Below, in pieces: positions 42,981-53,680 of a DNA stretch of 64,000 bases (position 1 is its first letter; each line of letters begins with the position of its first letter). Location of the stretch: contig DIZL01000012.1 in assembly GCA_002429385.1 (NCBI GenBank), forward strand, positions 1 through 64,000, written 5' to 3'. A model generated the notes under the pieces. The model made no database searches. It had not been told where the DNA came from and saw nothing but the letters and a program-made list of their open reading frames with translations. The position numbers were made by a program, and so were the translations under genes. Source of the DNA: Prolixibacteraceae bacterium UBA6029. Lineage in GTDB: Bacteria > Bacteroidota > Bacteroidia > Bacteroidales > Prolixibacteraceae.

Positions 42981-45900
42981 ATGAAAAAAAACATTCTCAC
43001 AAGCCTGATTTTCCTGGCCGTTTTCTCAATGAGCGGATTTTGTTCTCAACTAAAATCGGGATCAACCGACGGGGGGGCACCAATTCCTCCCGAGATTGAA
43101 AACCCCGAACTTCTGGGTATCAACAAAGAACCCTGGCACGCCACCTTAATGCCTTATGCCAATTTGCAGGAGGCTTTGGTTGCCAAACGACATGCTTCTT
43201 CGTTATGTAAAAGTTTGAACGGACAATGGAAATTCAATTGGGTTCCAAGTCCTGAAAAACGTCCGGTTGATTTTTACAAACCGGATTTTGATGTATCGGG
43301 ATGGAAAGAAATTCCGGTACCTTCAAACTGGGAGGTTCAGGGATACGGAACACCCTTTTACCGAAATTTGGGCTACACCATCAAAAAAGATTTTCCTCAT
43401 GTAATGAGCGAGCCCGACAAAAAGTACACGTCTTTTATTGAGCGTAATCCGGTTGGAAGCTACCGCAGGGAGTTTACTGTCCCAGCCGAATGGGAAGGAC
43501 GTCGCAATTTTATTACGTTCGATGGTGTCGACTGTGCTTTCTTTTTGTGGGTAAACGGCGAAAAAGTTGGGTTCAGCGTTAACAGCCGCAATGCAGCCGA
43601 TTTCGACCTTACCAAATACCTGAAACCCGGTAAAAACATGATTGCAGTGGAGGTTTACCAGTATAGTTCGGGTACCTGGCTGGAAGATCAGGATATGTGG
43701 CGTTTGCATGGAATTTTCCGTAACGTAACGCTTTGGAGTGCTCCACAGGTGCACATTCGCGATTTCTTTATAAAAACTGATCTCGACAAGGACTACAAAG
43801 ATGCTACACTGGATGTGACAGCAAAAATTAAAAACTTCAGCGATAAAACAGCCAAGGCCCAAACATTCATGGCGACACTTTACGACAAAGAAGGTAAGGA
43901 AATCGACAGGGGAAGTACTACTGGTACTGCATTGAATGCTAAACAGGAAGAAATTCTGAATGTGAAATTTCAGGTTTCAAATCCACTTAAATGGACTGCA
44001 GAAACACCAAATTTATATACCGTTGTTTTAACTAACTCCGAAGGTGAAATCTTATCGTCCAAAGTGGGCTTCCGCAAAATAGAAATCAATGGCCGGATAT
44101 TTACAGTCAATGGTGTACCCATCAAACTGAAAGGTGTTAATCGTCACGAACATTGGTCAGAGGTAGGCCATGCCATTACTGAAGAAATGATGATTCGCGA
44201 TCTGGAAGTGATCAAACAAGGCAACTGCAACCATGTCCGAACATGCCATTATTCCGATGATCCGCGCTGGTACGAATTGTGCGACGAATGGGGAATCTGG
44301 CTTGTTGCAGAAGCGAACTGCGAATCGCATGGATATGACGGACGTTTCGATGAAGAACCTACCATGAAGGCAGCCATTATCGACCGTAATGTGGCAAATG
44401 TTGAAAATTTCAAGAACCATCCGTCTGTGATTATCTGGTCGCTCGGAAACGAGTGTGGCGGAGTGGGTTCCAATTTTGTGGCAGCCATGAACACCATCAA
44501 AGCCATTGATCCAACCCGTTTTGTTCATTACGAACGTTTTGGATCTGGTAAAAATAATCCGGCGGATCTGGATGGCCGAATGTACGGGACCGCTGAAGAT
44601 TATGTCAGTATGGTGAAAAACTGGGGACTAACCAAACCGCTTTACATCTGCGAGTTTGTACATGCCATGTTCAATTCGATGGGCTCACTCGATGAGTATT
44701 CAAAAGTCTTTGACGATAATCCGGAAATCTTAGGTGGTGCTATATGGGAATTTCAGGATCAGGCCTTGTGGAACAGACGCGACCCCAATCATCCGATATT
44801 GGCTTATGGCGGAGGCTTTGGAGAGTTTCCGAACGATAATTATTTTATTCATAAAGGAGTAGTTTCTTATGATCGTTCTACAGAGGGAAACAGGGTTAAA
44901 CCGCATTATCCTGAAATGAAGAGGGCATTTCAGTGGATTGATAGTGAACTAACTGATCCGGTTAATGGAGGATTGCAAATTAAAAACAAATACCAGTTTA
45001 TTTCTTTGGATGGTTTTGATGCCACATGGAGCTTAACCGAAAACGGACAGATAATTGATAATGGAAAAATGAACCTGCGTCGCGGCTGGGGAAAAGGAAT
45101 GTATGTGGCCAATATCCCATATAAAATAAAGCATCCAAAAGCCGGAGCTGAATATTATGTAAGGGTGTCCTACACTCAAAAAGAAAAAACACTTTGGGCT
45201 GACAAAGGCTTTGAAGTAGCAGCAACCCAATTCAAACTTCCTGTTAATACACCGCCAGATGTGGAAACGATTGTCACTCAACCTGTGAAAATGGTTCAGA
45301 ATGAACAATCGGTAACTGTTTCAGGAAAAGGATTTTTAGTAGTTTTCGATAAGAAAACCGGATTAATTAATCAGTTATCAAAAAATGGAGCCAATCTGTT
45401 AACTGCCGATGGTTCGCCTAAGCTGCTCTTATGGCGTGCTCCGCACAAAAACGATGACAACTGGGCATACAGTCAATGGGAAAAATTTGGGGTAAACGAT
45501 CTTCAATACTCACTGGTCGATTTTAAAGTTGAAACGATTGATAATGCTACCGTGAAAGTAGTATCAACAACCAAAGCTGATGGGAAAAATGGTTTTGGAG
45601 CAGTTCATACAGCAACTTATCTGGTAAAAGGTGATGGTTCAATAAAGGTGGACAACCAGGTTCAGTTTGTTGGCTTCAAAATAAACCTGGCTCGGATAGG
45701 CGTACGTATGTTGCTCGATAAAAAGCTTGACCGCATGACTTATTTTGGAAGAGGTCCCTGGGAAAATTATTCTGACCGTAAAAGCGCCTCGGATGTGGGA
45801 ATCTACGAATTAGGGGTGAATGAACAGTATGAATACGAAAAACCGATGGAACGTGGCAACCACGAAGAAGTACGCTGGGCAAAACTAAGCGGTAAGGATA

Positions 45901-46139
45901 TGCCTTCACTGATGGTTCAATCGGATGAGAAACTGATGCAGGTAGCCGCTCTTCCGTATACCGATGAACAGATGTTCCCGGTTGAGTATAAAATTGACTT
46001 GCCTGCAAGTATAGCAACTGTGTTCTGTGTTTCGACCAAAACCTTAGGCGTTGGTTCGGGCAGTTGTGGCCCTAGACCATTGGAGAAATTTCAGGTTTTT
46101 GCAGAATCAACCTCATTTTCGTATACGATTAAATTATAA
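42981..46139 (+). CDS. GH2 beta-galactosidase-type enzyme
   Basis: This is an exported LacZ-type GH2 enzyme of 1052 residues. Domains in order are jelly-roll (~75-240), Ig-like (~250-365), TIM barrel (~365-660), Ig-like (~670-770) and Bgal_small_N (~785-1050). The acid/base is E491 in SLGNECGG and the nucleophile is E558 in YICEFVHAM. In a xylan locus it could remove galactose caps from side chains or have another exo-activity. It is the first gene after the repeat element. Confidence 0.93.
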   Translation: MKKNILTSLIFLAVFSMSGFCSQLKSGSTDGGAPIPPEIENPELLGINKEPWHATLMPYANLQEALVAKRHASSLCKSLNGQWKFNWVPSPEKRPVDFYKPDFDVSGWKEIPVPSNWEVQGYGTPFYRNLGYTIKKDFPHVMSEPDKKYTSFIERNPVGSYRREFTVPAEWEGRRNFITFDGVDCAFFLWVNGEKVGFSVNSRNAADFDLTKYLKPGKNMIAVEVYQYSSGTWLEDQDMWRLHGIFRNVTLWSAPQVHIRDFFIKTDLDKDYKDATLDVTAKIKNFSDKTAKAQTFMATLYDKEGKEIDRGSTTGTALNAKQEEILNVKFQVSNPLKWTAETPNLYTVVLTNSEGEILSSKVGFRKIEINGRIFTVNGVPIKLKGVNRHEHWSEVGHAITEEMMIRDLEVIKQGNCNHVRTCHYSDDPRWYELCDEWGIWLVAEANCESHGYDGRFDEEPTMKAAIIDRNVANVENFKNHPSVIIWSLGNECGGVGSNFVAAMNTIKAIDPTRFVHYERFGSGKNNPADLDGRMYGTAEDYVSMVKNWGLTKPLYICEFVHAMFNSMGSLDEYSKVFDDNPEILGGAIWEFQDQALWNRRDPNHPILAYGGGFGEFPNDNYFIHKGVVSYDRSTEGNRVKPHYPEMKRAFQWIDSELTDPVNGGLQIKNKYQFISLDGFDATWSLTENGQIIDNGKMNLRRGWGKGMYVANIPYKIKHPKAGAEYYVRVSYTQKEKTLWADKGFEVAATQFKLPVNTPPDVETIVTQPVKMVQNEQSVTVSGKGFLVVFDKKTGLINQLSKNGANLLTADGSPKLLLWRAPHKNDDNWAYSQWEKFGVNDLQYSLVDFKVETIDNATVKVVSTTKADGKNGFGAVHTATYLVKGDGSIKVDNQVQFVGFKINLARIGVRMLLDKKLDRMTYFGRGPWENYSDRKSASDVGIYELGVNEQYEYEKPMERGNHEEVRWAKLSGKDMPSLMVQSDEKLMQVAALPYTDEQMFPVEYKIDLPASIATVFCVSTKTLGVGSGSCGPRPLEKFQVFAESTSFSYTIKL

Positions 46140-46161
46140 TAGTTTTAAATAGTCAAAAAAC

Positions 46162-48552
46162 ATGAACAGGCTAATTCTATTATTCATAATTGCCAGTTGT
46201 ATGGCTGGAAATAGTTTTGATTTATTAGCGCAAAACAAATTATATCCGAACGAATTCCCTTTGGGAGATGTGACTTTACTCGAAGGGCCTTTTAAACATG
46301 CCCGTGATTTAAACATTCAAACACTTCTGAAATACGATGTTGATCGTTTGCTGGCTCCTTACCGCAAGGAAGCCGGATTACCTGAAAAGGCGAAATGTTA
46401 TCCCAATTGGGATGGCCTCGATGGTCATGTTGGTGGTCATTACCTTTCAGCAATGGCTATGAATTATGCCGCTACCGGCAATGCCGAATGCAAAAAACGC
46501 ATGGATCACATGATTTCGGAGCTCAAAGCCTGTCAGGATGCAAACAATAAAAACAATCCGGAGTGGGGAAAAGGTTATGTTGGAGGAGCGCCAAACAGCA
46601 AACAGATTTGGAGCACTTTGCAAAAAGGTGATTTTGCAGCTTACCGTTCGGCATGGGCGATCTGGTACAACGTCCATAAAATATATGCAGGACTGAGAGA
46701 TGCCTGGTTATATACCGGAAATGAAGATGCAAAGGAGATTTTTCTGAAATTCTGCGATTGGGGCATAAGCATTACTTCTCAACTGACAGAAGACCAGATG
46801 CAATCGATGCTTGATATCGAGCATGGTGGCATGGACGAAGTGTTTGCCGATGCTTTTCAGATGACAGGTGATGAAAAATATCTGACCGCTGCTAAAAGGT
46901 TCTCGCACAAGATGTTTCTCGACCCATTGTCGCAAGGAATCGACAACCTTGATAACAAACATGCCAATACCCAGATTCCCAAATTTATTGGGTTTGAACG
47001 GATTGCCGAACTTGGTCACGACAAGAAATACGGCAGAGCAGGCAGCTTTTTCTGGGAAACAGTTACAACCAACCGTTCGCTGGCTTTTGGCGGAAACAGC
47101 AGAAGGGAACATTTCCCAGGCAAAGAATCCTGTATCGATTTTGTTACTGTCAATGACGGGCCTGAATCATGCAATTCATATAACATGCTCAAGTTGACCG
47201 AAGATTTGTTCAGGGTACACCCTTCGGCCAAATATGCTGATTATTACGAACGTACTATCTACAACCATATCCTTTCCACCCAGCATCCCGAACATGGCGG
47301 ATATGTCTATTTCACCCCTGCACGTCCACGTCATTACAGGGTTTATTCGGCTCCAAACGAAGCGATGTGGTGCTGTGTGGGCACTGGTATGGAAAACCAT
47401 AGCAAATACAACCAGTTTATTTATGCCCATTCGAAAGATACCCTGTATGTGAATCTTTTTATTGCTTCCGAATTGAACTGGAAGGAAAAGGGGGTGAAGA
47501 TTAAACAGGAAACCAGTTTTCCTTATGAGGAACAAACCAGACTAACAATCGCTGAAGGTGCTGCCAATTTTAAATTAATGGTACGTTATCCGGTATGGGT
47601 GAGCAAAAGCGCATTGAAAATTGCTGTGAATGGGAAAGATGTTGCTTACTCTGCACTTCCTTCATCTTATGTTTGCATCGACAGGAAATGGAAAAAAGGC
47701 GATCGGATTCAGATCACTCTGCCGATGCACAATACCATAGAACATTTACCCAATGTTCCTGAATATATCGCACTGATGCATGGCCCTATTTTATTGGGTG
47801 CCAAAACCGGAACCGGGGATTTAAAAGGCCTGATTGCTGATGATAGCCGTTGGGGACAGTATGCAAGTGGAGAATATTTGCCTGTTGATAAAGCTCCCAT
47901 TTTGATTGATGATGATATTCAAAATATCGGAGATAAGCTGGTGCCGGTAAAGGACAAGTCCTTAAACTTCAAGCTCAACATTAAAATGGTTAACCCGGCA
48001 GAACTTACCCTCGAACCTTTTTATAAAATCCACGATGCACGATATATGATGTATTGGTTGGCCCTGTCAAATTCAGGCTACAAAGCTTATACGGATTCAT
48101 TGGCAAACATCGAAAAAGTTAAGCTTGCCCTCGAAAATCGCACCATCGACCAGGTGGCCACAGGCGAGCAACAACCCGAAACCGATCATGTCATGCAACT
48201 CGAAAAATCAAACAAAGGCAATAATTTGAATGAATTCTTTCGCGAAGCACGTGATGAAGGCTATTTTAGTTATGATCTCGCAACAAAGTCAGAACTTGAC
48301 TTATGCCTGATGGTGCGATACTGGGGCGCCGAATGGGGAACCCGGAAGTTTGATATATCCATTGATGATGAAAAATTAGTCACTGAGGACAATACCAATA
48401 AATGGAACCAGTCAATGTTTAAAGATGTGACTTATCCAATTCCCGATTCAATGGTTAAAGGGAAAACCCATGTTCGGGTGAAATTTCAGTCACTTCCCGG
48501 AAGCACTGCAGGAGCTGTTTATTACCTGCGTTTGGTCAGAGCAAAAAACTAA
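46162..48552 (+). CDS. GH127-like beta-L-arabinofuranosidase
   Basis: This exported enzyme of 796 residues belongs to the former DUF1680 group. The zinc-cysteine site expected for GH127/GH146 is visible: E335 and C337 in PESCNS, and C404-C405 in MWCCVGTGMEN. The barrel begins LGDVTLLEGPFKHARD. A beta-rich C-terminal region (~510-796) follows, with DUF4986-like and jelly-roll parts. It would release beta-L-arabinofuranose, found on complex arabinoxylans or hydroxyproline-rich glycoproteins. GH146 is the alternative family. Confidence 0.88.
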   Translation: MNRLILLFIIASCMAGNSFDLLAQNKLYPNEFPLGDVTLLEGPFKHARDLNIQTLLKYDVDRLLAPYRKEAGLPEKAKCYPNWDGLDGHVGGHYLSAMAMNYAATGNAECKKRMDHMISELKACQDANNKNNPEWGKGYVGGAPNSKQIWSTLQKGDFAAYRSAWAIWYNVHKIYAGLRDAWLYTGNEDAKEIFLKFCDWGISITSQLTEDQMQSMLDIEHGGMDEVFADAFQMTGDEKYLTAAKRFSHKMFLDPLSQGIDNLDNKHANTQIPKFIGFERIAELGHDKKYGRAGSFFWETVTTNRSLAFGGNSRREHFPGKESCIDFVTVNDGPESCNSYNMLKLTEDLFRVHPSAKYADYYERTIYNHILSTQHPEHGGYVYFTPARPRHYRVYSAPNEAMWCCVGTGMENHSKYNQFIYAHSKDTLYVNLFIASELNWKEKGVKIKQETSFPYEEQTRLTIAEGAANFKLMVRYPVWVSKSALKIAVNGKDVAYSALPSSYVCIDRKWKKGDRIQITLPMHNTIEHLPNVPEYIALMHGPILLGAKTGTGDLKGLIADDSRWGQYASGEYLPVDKAPILIDDDIQNIGDKLVPVKDKSLNFKLNIKMVNPAELTLEPFYKIHDARYMMYWLALSNSGYKAYTDSLANIEKVKLALENRTIDQVATGEQQPETDHVMQLEKSNKGNNLNEFFREARDEGYFSYDLATKSELDLCLMVRYWGAEWGTRKFDISIDDEKLVTEDNTNKWNQSMFKDVTYPIPDSMVKGKTHVRVKFQSLPGSTAGAVYYLRLVRAKN

Positions 48553-48600
48553 CTCACTTAAAGCATTCAGAATAAGGATAAAAAATTAAATACCTATTAA

Positions 48601-50172
48601 ATGGATACACGTTATTTTGGTTTTATAGCTGGGTTAATCTTATGCTGTAATACAGTCTTTGCACAAATAAATTCGGCCCGCAACCCGATCATTTACGCCG
48701 ATGTGCCTGACATGTCAATGATTCGTGTAGGTGATACTTATTATATGAGCAGTACCACTATGCACATGAGCTCTGGTGTGCCCATCATGAAGTCGAAGGA
48801 CCTTGTTAACTGGCAATTGGTGAGTTATGCCAGCAATTCATTGGGAGACATGGACGAACTGAACCTCATCAATGGAAAGAGTAATTACGGAAAGGGTACC
48901 TGGGCCAGTTGCCTCCGCTATCACAACGAAACCTTTTATGTTTCAACGTTTGCTCAGACTACCGGGAAAACCTATATCTATTCGACAAAAGATATTGAAA
49001 AAGGTCCTTGGGTTGAGCATTCTTTCAAACCCTCTTATCATGACAATACCTTGTTTTTCGACGATGACGGACGTATCTATATGATTTTTGGTGCCGGGAA
49101 ACTTCAGATTCTTGAATTGAAAGAAGATCTCTCGGGCATAAAGGAAGGAACCGAAAAGGTACTCATCGAAAATGCCAGTGCACCTGCCGGTGATAAGATC
49201 ATGCTTGGTGCTGAAGGTTCGCAACTGTTTAAAGTGAAAGATAAATATTACCTGTTCAACATTACCTGGCCGCGTGGCGGAATGCGAACTGTGGTTGTGC
49301 ACCGCGCCGATAAGATTACGGGTCCTTATGAAGGCAAACTTGCATTTCAGGATCAGGGAGTGGCGCAGGGTGGAATTATTGATACGCCTGATGGCCGGTG
49401 GTTTGCCTATTTATTCCAGGATCACGGATCAGTTGGCCGGATTCCTTATCTCGTTCCGATGAAATGGGAAGACGGCTGGCCTGTAATCGGAGTTGACGGG
49501 AAAGTGCCGGAAACGCTCGATTTGCCTGTGAGCAAAGGTTTAATTCCGGGTATAGTTAACAATGATGAGTTTAATCGCACGAAAGGCGAACCTGCATTAT
49601 CCTTGGTTTGGCAGTGGAACCACAATCCTGACAATAGCCTTTGGTCTGTTACCGATCGCAAGGGGTATTTACGTCTGAAAACCGGACGTATAGACACGCT
49701 GTTTGTTAAGTCAAGAAATACCTTGACCCAGCGTACTTTTGGACCACAATGTTCAGGCTCAACATTGATTGATGTAACTGGCTTGAAAGATGGTGACTTT
49801 GCCGGTTTATGTGTTTTACAAAGGAAATTCGGACAGGTAGGCGTGAAAGTAAAAGATGGGGCAAAGTACATTTTTATGGTAAGTGCCGAAACCAATAAAC
49901 CTGTTGAAATCCAAAGCAAACCTCTTTTGCAAAATAAGGTTTATTTAAAAATTGAGTGTAATTTTAAGGATAAGATTGATATTGCCAATTTCTTCTACAG
50001 CCTCGATGGAAAAAGCTGGAACCCGATTGGTGGGCCACTCAAGATGGAATACACCATAATGGAACACTTTATGGGCTATCGTTTCGGATTATTCAACTAC
50101 TCATCTAAAAACCCCGGAGGGTTTGCGGATTTTGATTATTTCCACATTAGCGATCAGATTTCAGCAAGATAA
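48601..50172 (+). CDS. GH43 beta-xylosidase-like enzyme
   Basis: This exported GH43 enzyme has 523 residues. The signal peptide ends at TVFAQ. The propeller (~25-300) starts NPIIYADVPDMSMI, where the base aspartate is in the DVPDMS motif. YHDNTLFFDDDG contains the modulator and GAEGSQLF the acid. A C-terminal concanavalin-like domain (~320-520) suits exo-acting beta-xylosidases. It is followed by GH67 with the start 13 bases away, so the two are likely co-translated. Confidence 0.9.
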   Translation: MDTRYFGFIAGLILCCNTVFAQINSARNPIIYADVPDMSMIRVGDTYYMSSTTMHMSSGVPIMKSKDLVNWQLVSYASNSLGDMDELNLINGKSNYGKGTWASCLRYHNETFYVSTFAQTTGKTYIYSTKDIEKGPWVEHSFKPSYHDNTLFFDDDGRIYMIFGAGKLQILELKEDLSGIKEGTEKVLIENASAPAGDKIMLGAEGSQLFKVKDKYYLFNITWPRGGMRTVVVHRADKITGPYEGKLAFQDQGVAQGGIIDTPDGRWFAYLFQDHGSVGRIPYLVPMKWEDGWPVIGVDGKVPETLDLPVSKGLIPGIVNNDEFNRTKGEPALSLVWQWNHNPDNSLWSVTDRKGYLRLKTGRIDTLFVKSRNTLTQRTFGPQCSGSTLIDVTGLKDGDFAGLCVLQRKFGQVGVKVKDGAKYIFMVSAETNKPVEIQSKPLLQNKVYLKIECNFKDKIDIANFFYSLDGKSWNPIGGPLKMEYTIMEHFMGYRFGLFNYSSKNPGGFADFDYFHISDQISAR

Positions 50173-50185
50173 AATATTCAATAAC

Positions 50186-52270
50186 ATGAAGATCATCGCA
50201 TACCTTGTCATTTTTGTACTTGTTTCAATTTCAGTTTATGCAGAGGATGGGCATAACCTTTGGCTTCGTTATTCAAATCCAATATCGGTGAATGTGGTTT
50301 GCGTAAAAAGCTCACCGACACTGACACTTGCCAGGCAGGAACTTCAAATGGGATGGAAGGGCGAACCCGGAGCTTCAGTGTCACTTGTAATTAAGGCGGA
50401 CAAGGCTATTCGTGGAGATGGTTACCGAATCAGTAAAAATGCAATTCAGGCCAATACTGAATTTGGAATATTATATGGTGTTTTCGAACTGTTGCGTCGT
50501 CAGCAAACCGGAGAGGGCATTCAGGATGAAATTAGTAATCCCTCATACGACCGCCGGATTTTAAACCATTGGGACAATCTTAACGGCTCGGTTGAGCGCG
50601 GTTATGCCGGTCAGTCTATTTTCTGGCGCGAAGGCAAAGATGCATGGACTGTCACCGAAACGGACAAGATACTGTGGCAGGAATATGCACGTGCAAATGC
50701 TTCGATTGGGATAAACGGATCTGTCCTCAATAATGTGAACGCCTCTCAACTGATACTGACGAAGGAATGTCTGCAACGGGTAAAAGCCATTGCTGATGTT
50801 CTTCGGCCATATGGTATCAGGACCTATCTTTCAGTAAAATTTTCATCGCCGGCACTTATTGGCGGGATAAAAACCTCCGACCCCTTAAACCCTGAAGTCG
50901 CCAAATGGTGGAAAGACAAGGTCAAAGATATTTATAGCCTGATTCCTGATTTTGGTGGATTTTTGGTTAAAGCCAACAGTGAGGGTCAACCCGGACCACA
51001 GGATTTTGGACGCACCCATGCCGATGGAGCCAATATGCTGGCCGATGCCCTGAGCCCATATGGTGGAATCGTGATGTGGCGTGCTTTTGTATATAGCACC
51101 TCAAATGAAGATCGGGCAAAACAGGCTTATTTGGAATTTATGCCACTCGACGGACAGTTCCGAGACAATGTTATTATCCAGGTAAAGAATGGTCCAGTCG
51201 ACTTTCAGCCACGTGAGCCCTTCAGTCCGCTTTTTGGCGCCATGAAGGAAACAACTGTAATGCCTGAATTGCAGATCACCCAGGAATACTTGGGACATTC
51301 CATTCACCTAGCCTTTTTGGCACCCCTGTGGGAAGAATTTCTGCAAAGCGATACTTATCAGAAAGGCCCCGGAAGTACCGTTGCCCATTGTACCGATGGT
51401 AGTATTTTCCCTCAGAAATATTCAGCAATTGCAGGTGTTTCAAACATTGGTTTGGATGCCAACTGGTGCGGACATCCTTTTGCACAGGCCAACTGGTATG
51501 CCTTTGGACGTTTGGCCTGGAACAGTTCTATCCGAAGTGAGCTGATTGCCGACGAATGGATTAAACTAACTTTTGGGCGAACAACAACAAATGCTAATGG
51601 GGCAACATCAGATTTATCCATAGACTGGAACCTGAATTTTCTGTCTCCGGTTAAACAAATGATGCTCGATAGCCGGGAAGCAATTGTTGATTACATGATG
51701 CCACTGGGTCTGCACCACATTTTCTCTGCCAATGGACATTATGGCCCGGGCCCCTGGTGGGCTCCAAAAGGAATGCGGAAAGACTGGACTCCTCCGTACT
51801 TTCATCAGTCCGATACACTGGGTATTGGTTTCGATCGGACCCCGAGTACTCGGGGCAGTAATGGTGCCGGCCAATACCAGGAACCTCTTCGTTCTGTATT
51901 TTCCGACCCTTCAACTTGTCCCGAGGCTTATCTGTTGTGGTTCCATCATTTGCCGTGGGATTATAGAATGAAGAGCGGCAGAACCTTATGGGATGAGTTG
52001 TGTATTCATTATGACGGTGGTGTACAAAAGGTCCGCCAGTTCCAGAAGATCTGGGATCAGGCGGAGCGATATGTTGACCGTGATCGTTTTGTGGATGTTC
52101 AGAAAAGACTTCGCGACCAAAGCCTCAATGCGCTCGAATGGAAAGATGCCTGTTTGCTTTATTTCCAGCAGTTTAGCAGAAAGCCTTTCCCCTATAACTT
52201 TGAACGGCCAATGTATAACCTGGACTATTTAATTGAAAAGGATACAAAAAGAGTAGGTAACTACCATTAA
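50186..52270 (+). CDS. GH67 alpha-glucuronidase
   Basis: This enzyme removes 4-O-methyl-glucuronic acid from the end of xylo-oligosaccharides. About 694 residues from ATG 50186, with signal peptide LVIFVLVSISVYA. The three catalytic residues are visible: E266 in KANSEGQPGP, D339 in GPVDFQPRE and E367 in ITQEYLG, with the D-to-E spacing of 28 known for the family. A longer frame from 50123 overlaps the GH43 stop. Its presence identifies the locus as acting on glucuronoxylan. The conserved loop FDRT..GSN holds an inserted palindrome (51840-51855). Confidence 0.95.
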   Translation: MKIIAYLVIFVLVSISVYAEDGHNLWLRYSNPISVNVVCVKSSPTLTLARQELQMGWKGEPGASVSLVIKADKAIRGDGYRISKNAIQANTEFGILYGVFELLRRQQTGEGIQDEISNPSYDRRILNHWDNLNGSVERGYAGQSIFWREGKDAWTVTETDKILWQEYARANASIGINGSVLNNVNASQLILTKECLQRVKAIADVLRPYGIRTYLSVKFSSPALIGGIKTSDPLNPEVAKWWKDKVKDIYSLIPDFGGFLVKANSEGQPGPQDFGRTHADGANMLADALSPYGGIVMWRAFVYSTSNEDRAKQAYLEFMPLDGQFRDNVIIQVKNGPVDFQPREPFSPLFGAMKETTVMPELQITQEYLGHSIHLAFLAPLWEEFLQSDTYQKGPGSTVAHCTDGSIFPQKYSAIAGVSNIGLDANWCGHPFAQANWYAFGRLAWNSSIRSELIADEWIKLTFGRTTTNANGATSDLSIDWNLNFLSPVKQMMLDSREAIVDYMMPLGLHHIFSANGHYGPGPWWAPKGMRKDWTPPYFHQSDTLGIGFDRTPSTRGSNGAGQYQEPLRSVFSDPSTCPEAYLLWFHHLPWDYRMKSGRTLWDELCIHYDGGVQKVRQFQKIWDQAERYVDRDRFVDVQKRLRDQSLNALEWKDACLLYFQQFSRKPFPYNFERPMYNLDYLIEKDTKRVGNYH
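51840..51855. repeat. Perfect 16-bp palindrome inside the GH67 gene
   Basis: CCCCGAGTACTCGGGG encodes most of PSTRG within FDRTPSTRGSN. As I recall, the family consensus here is FDRT-two residues-GSN, so about two residues appear inserted. Related palindromes are at 31061-31080 and 39373-39388. Confidence 0.85.
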
Positions 52271-52319
52271 TCAGCTTTGTTATTTCCAAAGATTTATATT
52301 ACCAGCTAAAATAATAACC

Positions 52320-53666
52320 ATGAAAAACAACAAAATACTCATCTTAAGTCTGCTGATGATTGTGTCGAATATATCGTTCGGACAAAACCCTATTGTAAGA
52401 AATCAGTTTAGCGCTGACCCTACTGCAAGGGTATTCAACGGCAAAGTATATGTTTTCCCATCGCACGACATTCCCACTCCTCCAAACAAAAACTTACGAA
52501 AGGACTGGTTCTGCATGGCAGATTATCATGTATTTTCTTCTGAAAACCTGACTGACTGGACGGATCACGGTATGATTGTAAGTCAGAATAAAGTGAATTG
52601 GGTCGATTCATTCTCCTACAGCATGTGGGCGCCTGATTGCATTGAACGGAACGGAAAGTATTATTTCTATTTCCCGGCCAACAAAAACATCGCTGATGCC
52701 AATGGAAGGAAAGGTTTTGGGATCGGTGTCGCTATTGCTGATAAACCTGAAGGACCATATATTCCACAAAAAGACCCGATTAAAGGGGTGAATGGCATCG
52801 ATCCCAACGTGTTTATCGACAAGGACGGACAGGCTTACTTGTATTGGGCACAGGGAAATATATCCGTGGCAAAACTTAAAGATAACATGACTGAATTGGC
52901 ATCGGAACCTCAGGTTATAGATAACCTTCCTCAGAAAGGCTTGAAAGAAGGTCCGTTTTTGTTCGAGCGCAAAGGCATTTATTACCTGACTATCCCCCAT
53001 GTAGAAAACAAAATCGAAAGGCTCGAATATGCCATTGGAGACAACCCAATGGGACCTTTCAAAATGGCGGGAGTGGTCATGGACGAGTCACCCATGAATT
53101 GCTGGACCAATCATCAATCATTCATTCAATATAAAGGTCAGTGGTATCTGTTCTATCATCAGGATGCCTATTCACCCAAATTCGATAAAAACCGATCGAT
53201 TTGCATTGATAGCCTGTTCTTCAATGCTGATGGAACTATCAGGAAAGTATTACCTACCTTGCGCGGTGTCGGGGTAACCAGCGCAACAGCTAAAATTGAA
53301 ATTGACCGATACAGCGGTAAAAGCCAAACCGGTACATCTATCGCTTTTCTGGATTCAGTAAACACCTTTAAAGGGTGGAAAACAATTCTCAACAACAAAG
53401 GTGCATGGGTGAAGTACAACTCAGTCGATTTCGGCAAGAAGAAGCTAAAATCAATACTTGTAAAAGCATTGTCTGAATCAGGAAGCATCTTGCAAATTCA
53501 TTTGGATAAAGTAGATGGACCGATGATTGCTGAAGTAAAAGTTCCAAAGGGTACAAACTGGAATACAGTTGAAACAAAAGTATCAATACAACAAACCGGA
53601 ATTCATAACATGGTTGTGGCACTGAAAGATTCACCGACTGAAATAGACTGGATACAGTTTCAATAA
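52320..53666 (+). CDS. GH43 enzyme with CBM6
   Basis: This exported enzyme has 448 residues and the signal peptide ends at ISFGQ. The catalytic propeller (~22-300) carries FSADPTARV (base D), GIDPNVFIDKDG (modulator) and LKEGPFLFER (acid E). Residues ~315-448 form a CBM6 xylan-binding module (KTILNNKGAWVKYNSVDFG..IDWIQFQ). Such GH43-CBM6 proteins are arabinofuranosidases or xylosidases. A word-repeat hairpin separates it from the last gene of the locus. Confidence 0.92.
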   Translation: MKNNKILILSLLMIVSNISFGQNPIVRNQFSADPTARVFNGKVYVFPSHDIPTPPNKNLRKDWFCMADYHVFSSENLTDWTDHGMIVSQNKVNWVDSFSYSMWAPDCIERNGKYYFYFPANKNIADANGRKGFGIGVAIADKPEGPYIPQKDPIKGVNGIDPNVFIDKDGQAYLYWAQGNISVAKLKDNMTELASEPQVIDNLPQKGLKEGPFLFERKGIYYLTIPHVENKIERLEYAIGDNPMGPFKMAGVVMDESPMNCWTNHQSFIQYKGQWYLFYHQDAYSPKFDKNRSICIDSLFFNADGTIRKVLPTLRGVGVTSATAKIEIDRYSGKSQTGTSIAFLDSVNTFKGWKTILNNKGAWVKYNSVDFGKKKLKSILVKALSESGSILQIHLDKVDGPMIAEVKVPKGTNWNTVETKVSIQQTGIHNMVVALKDSPTEIDWIQFQ

Positions 53667-53680
53667 TGACAATATTTAAC

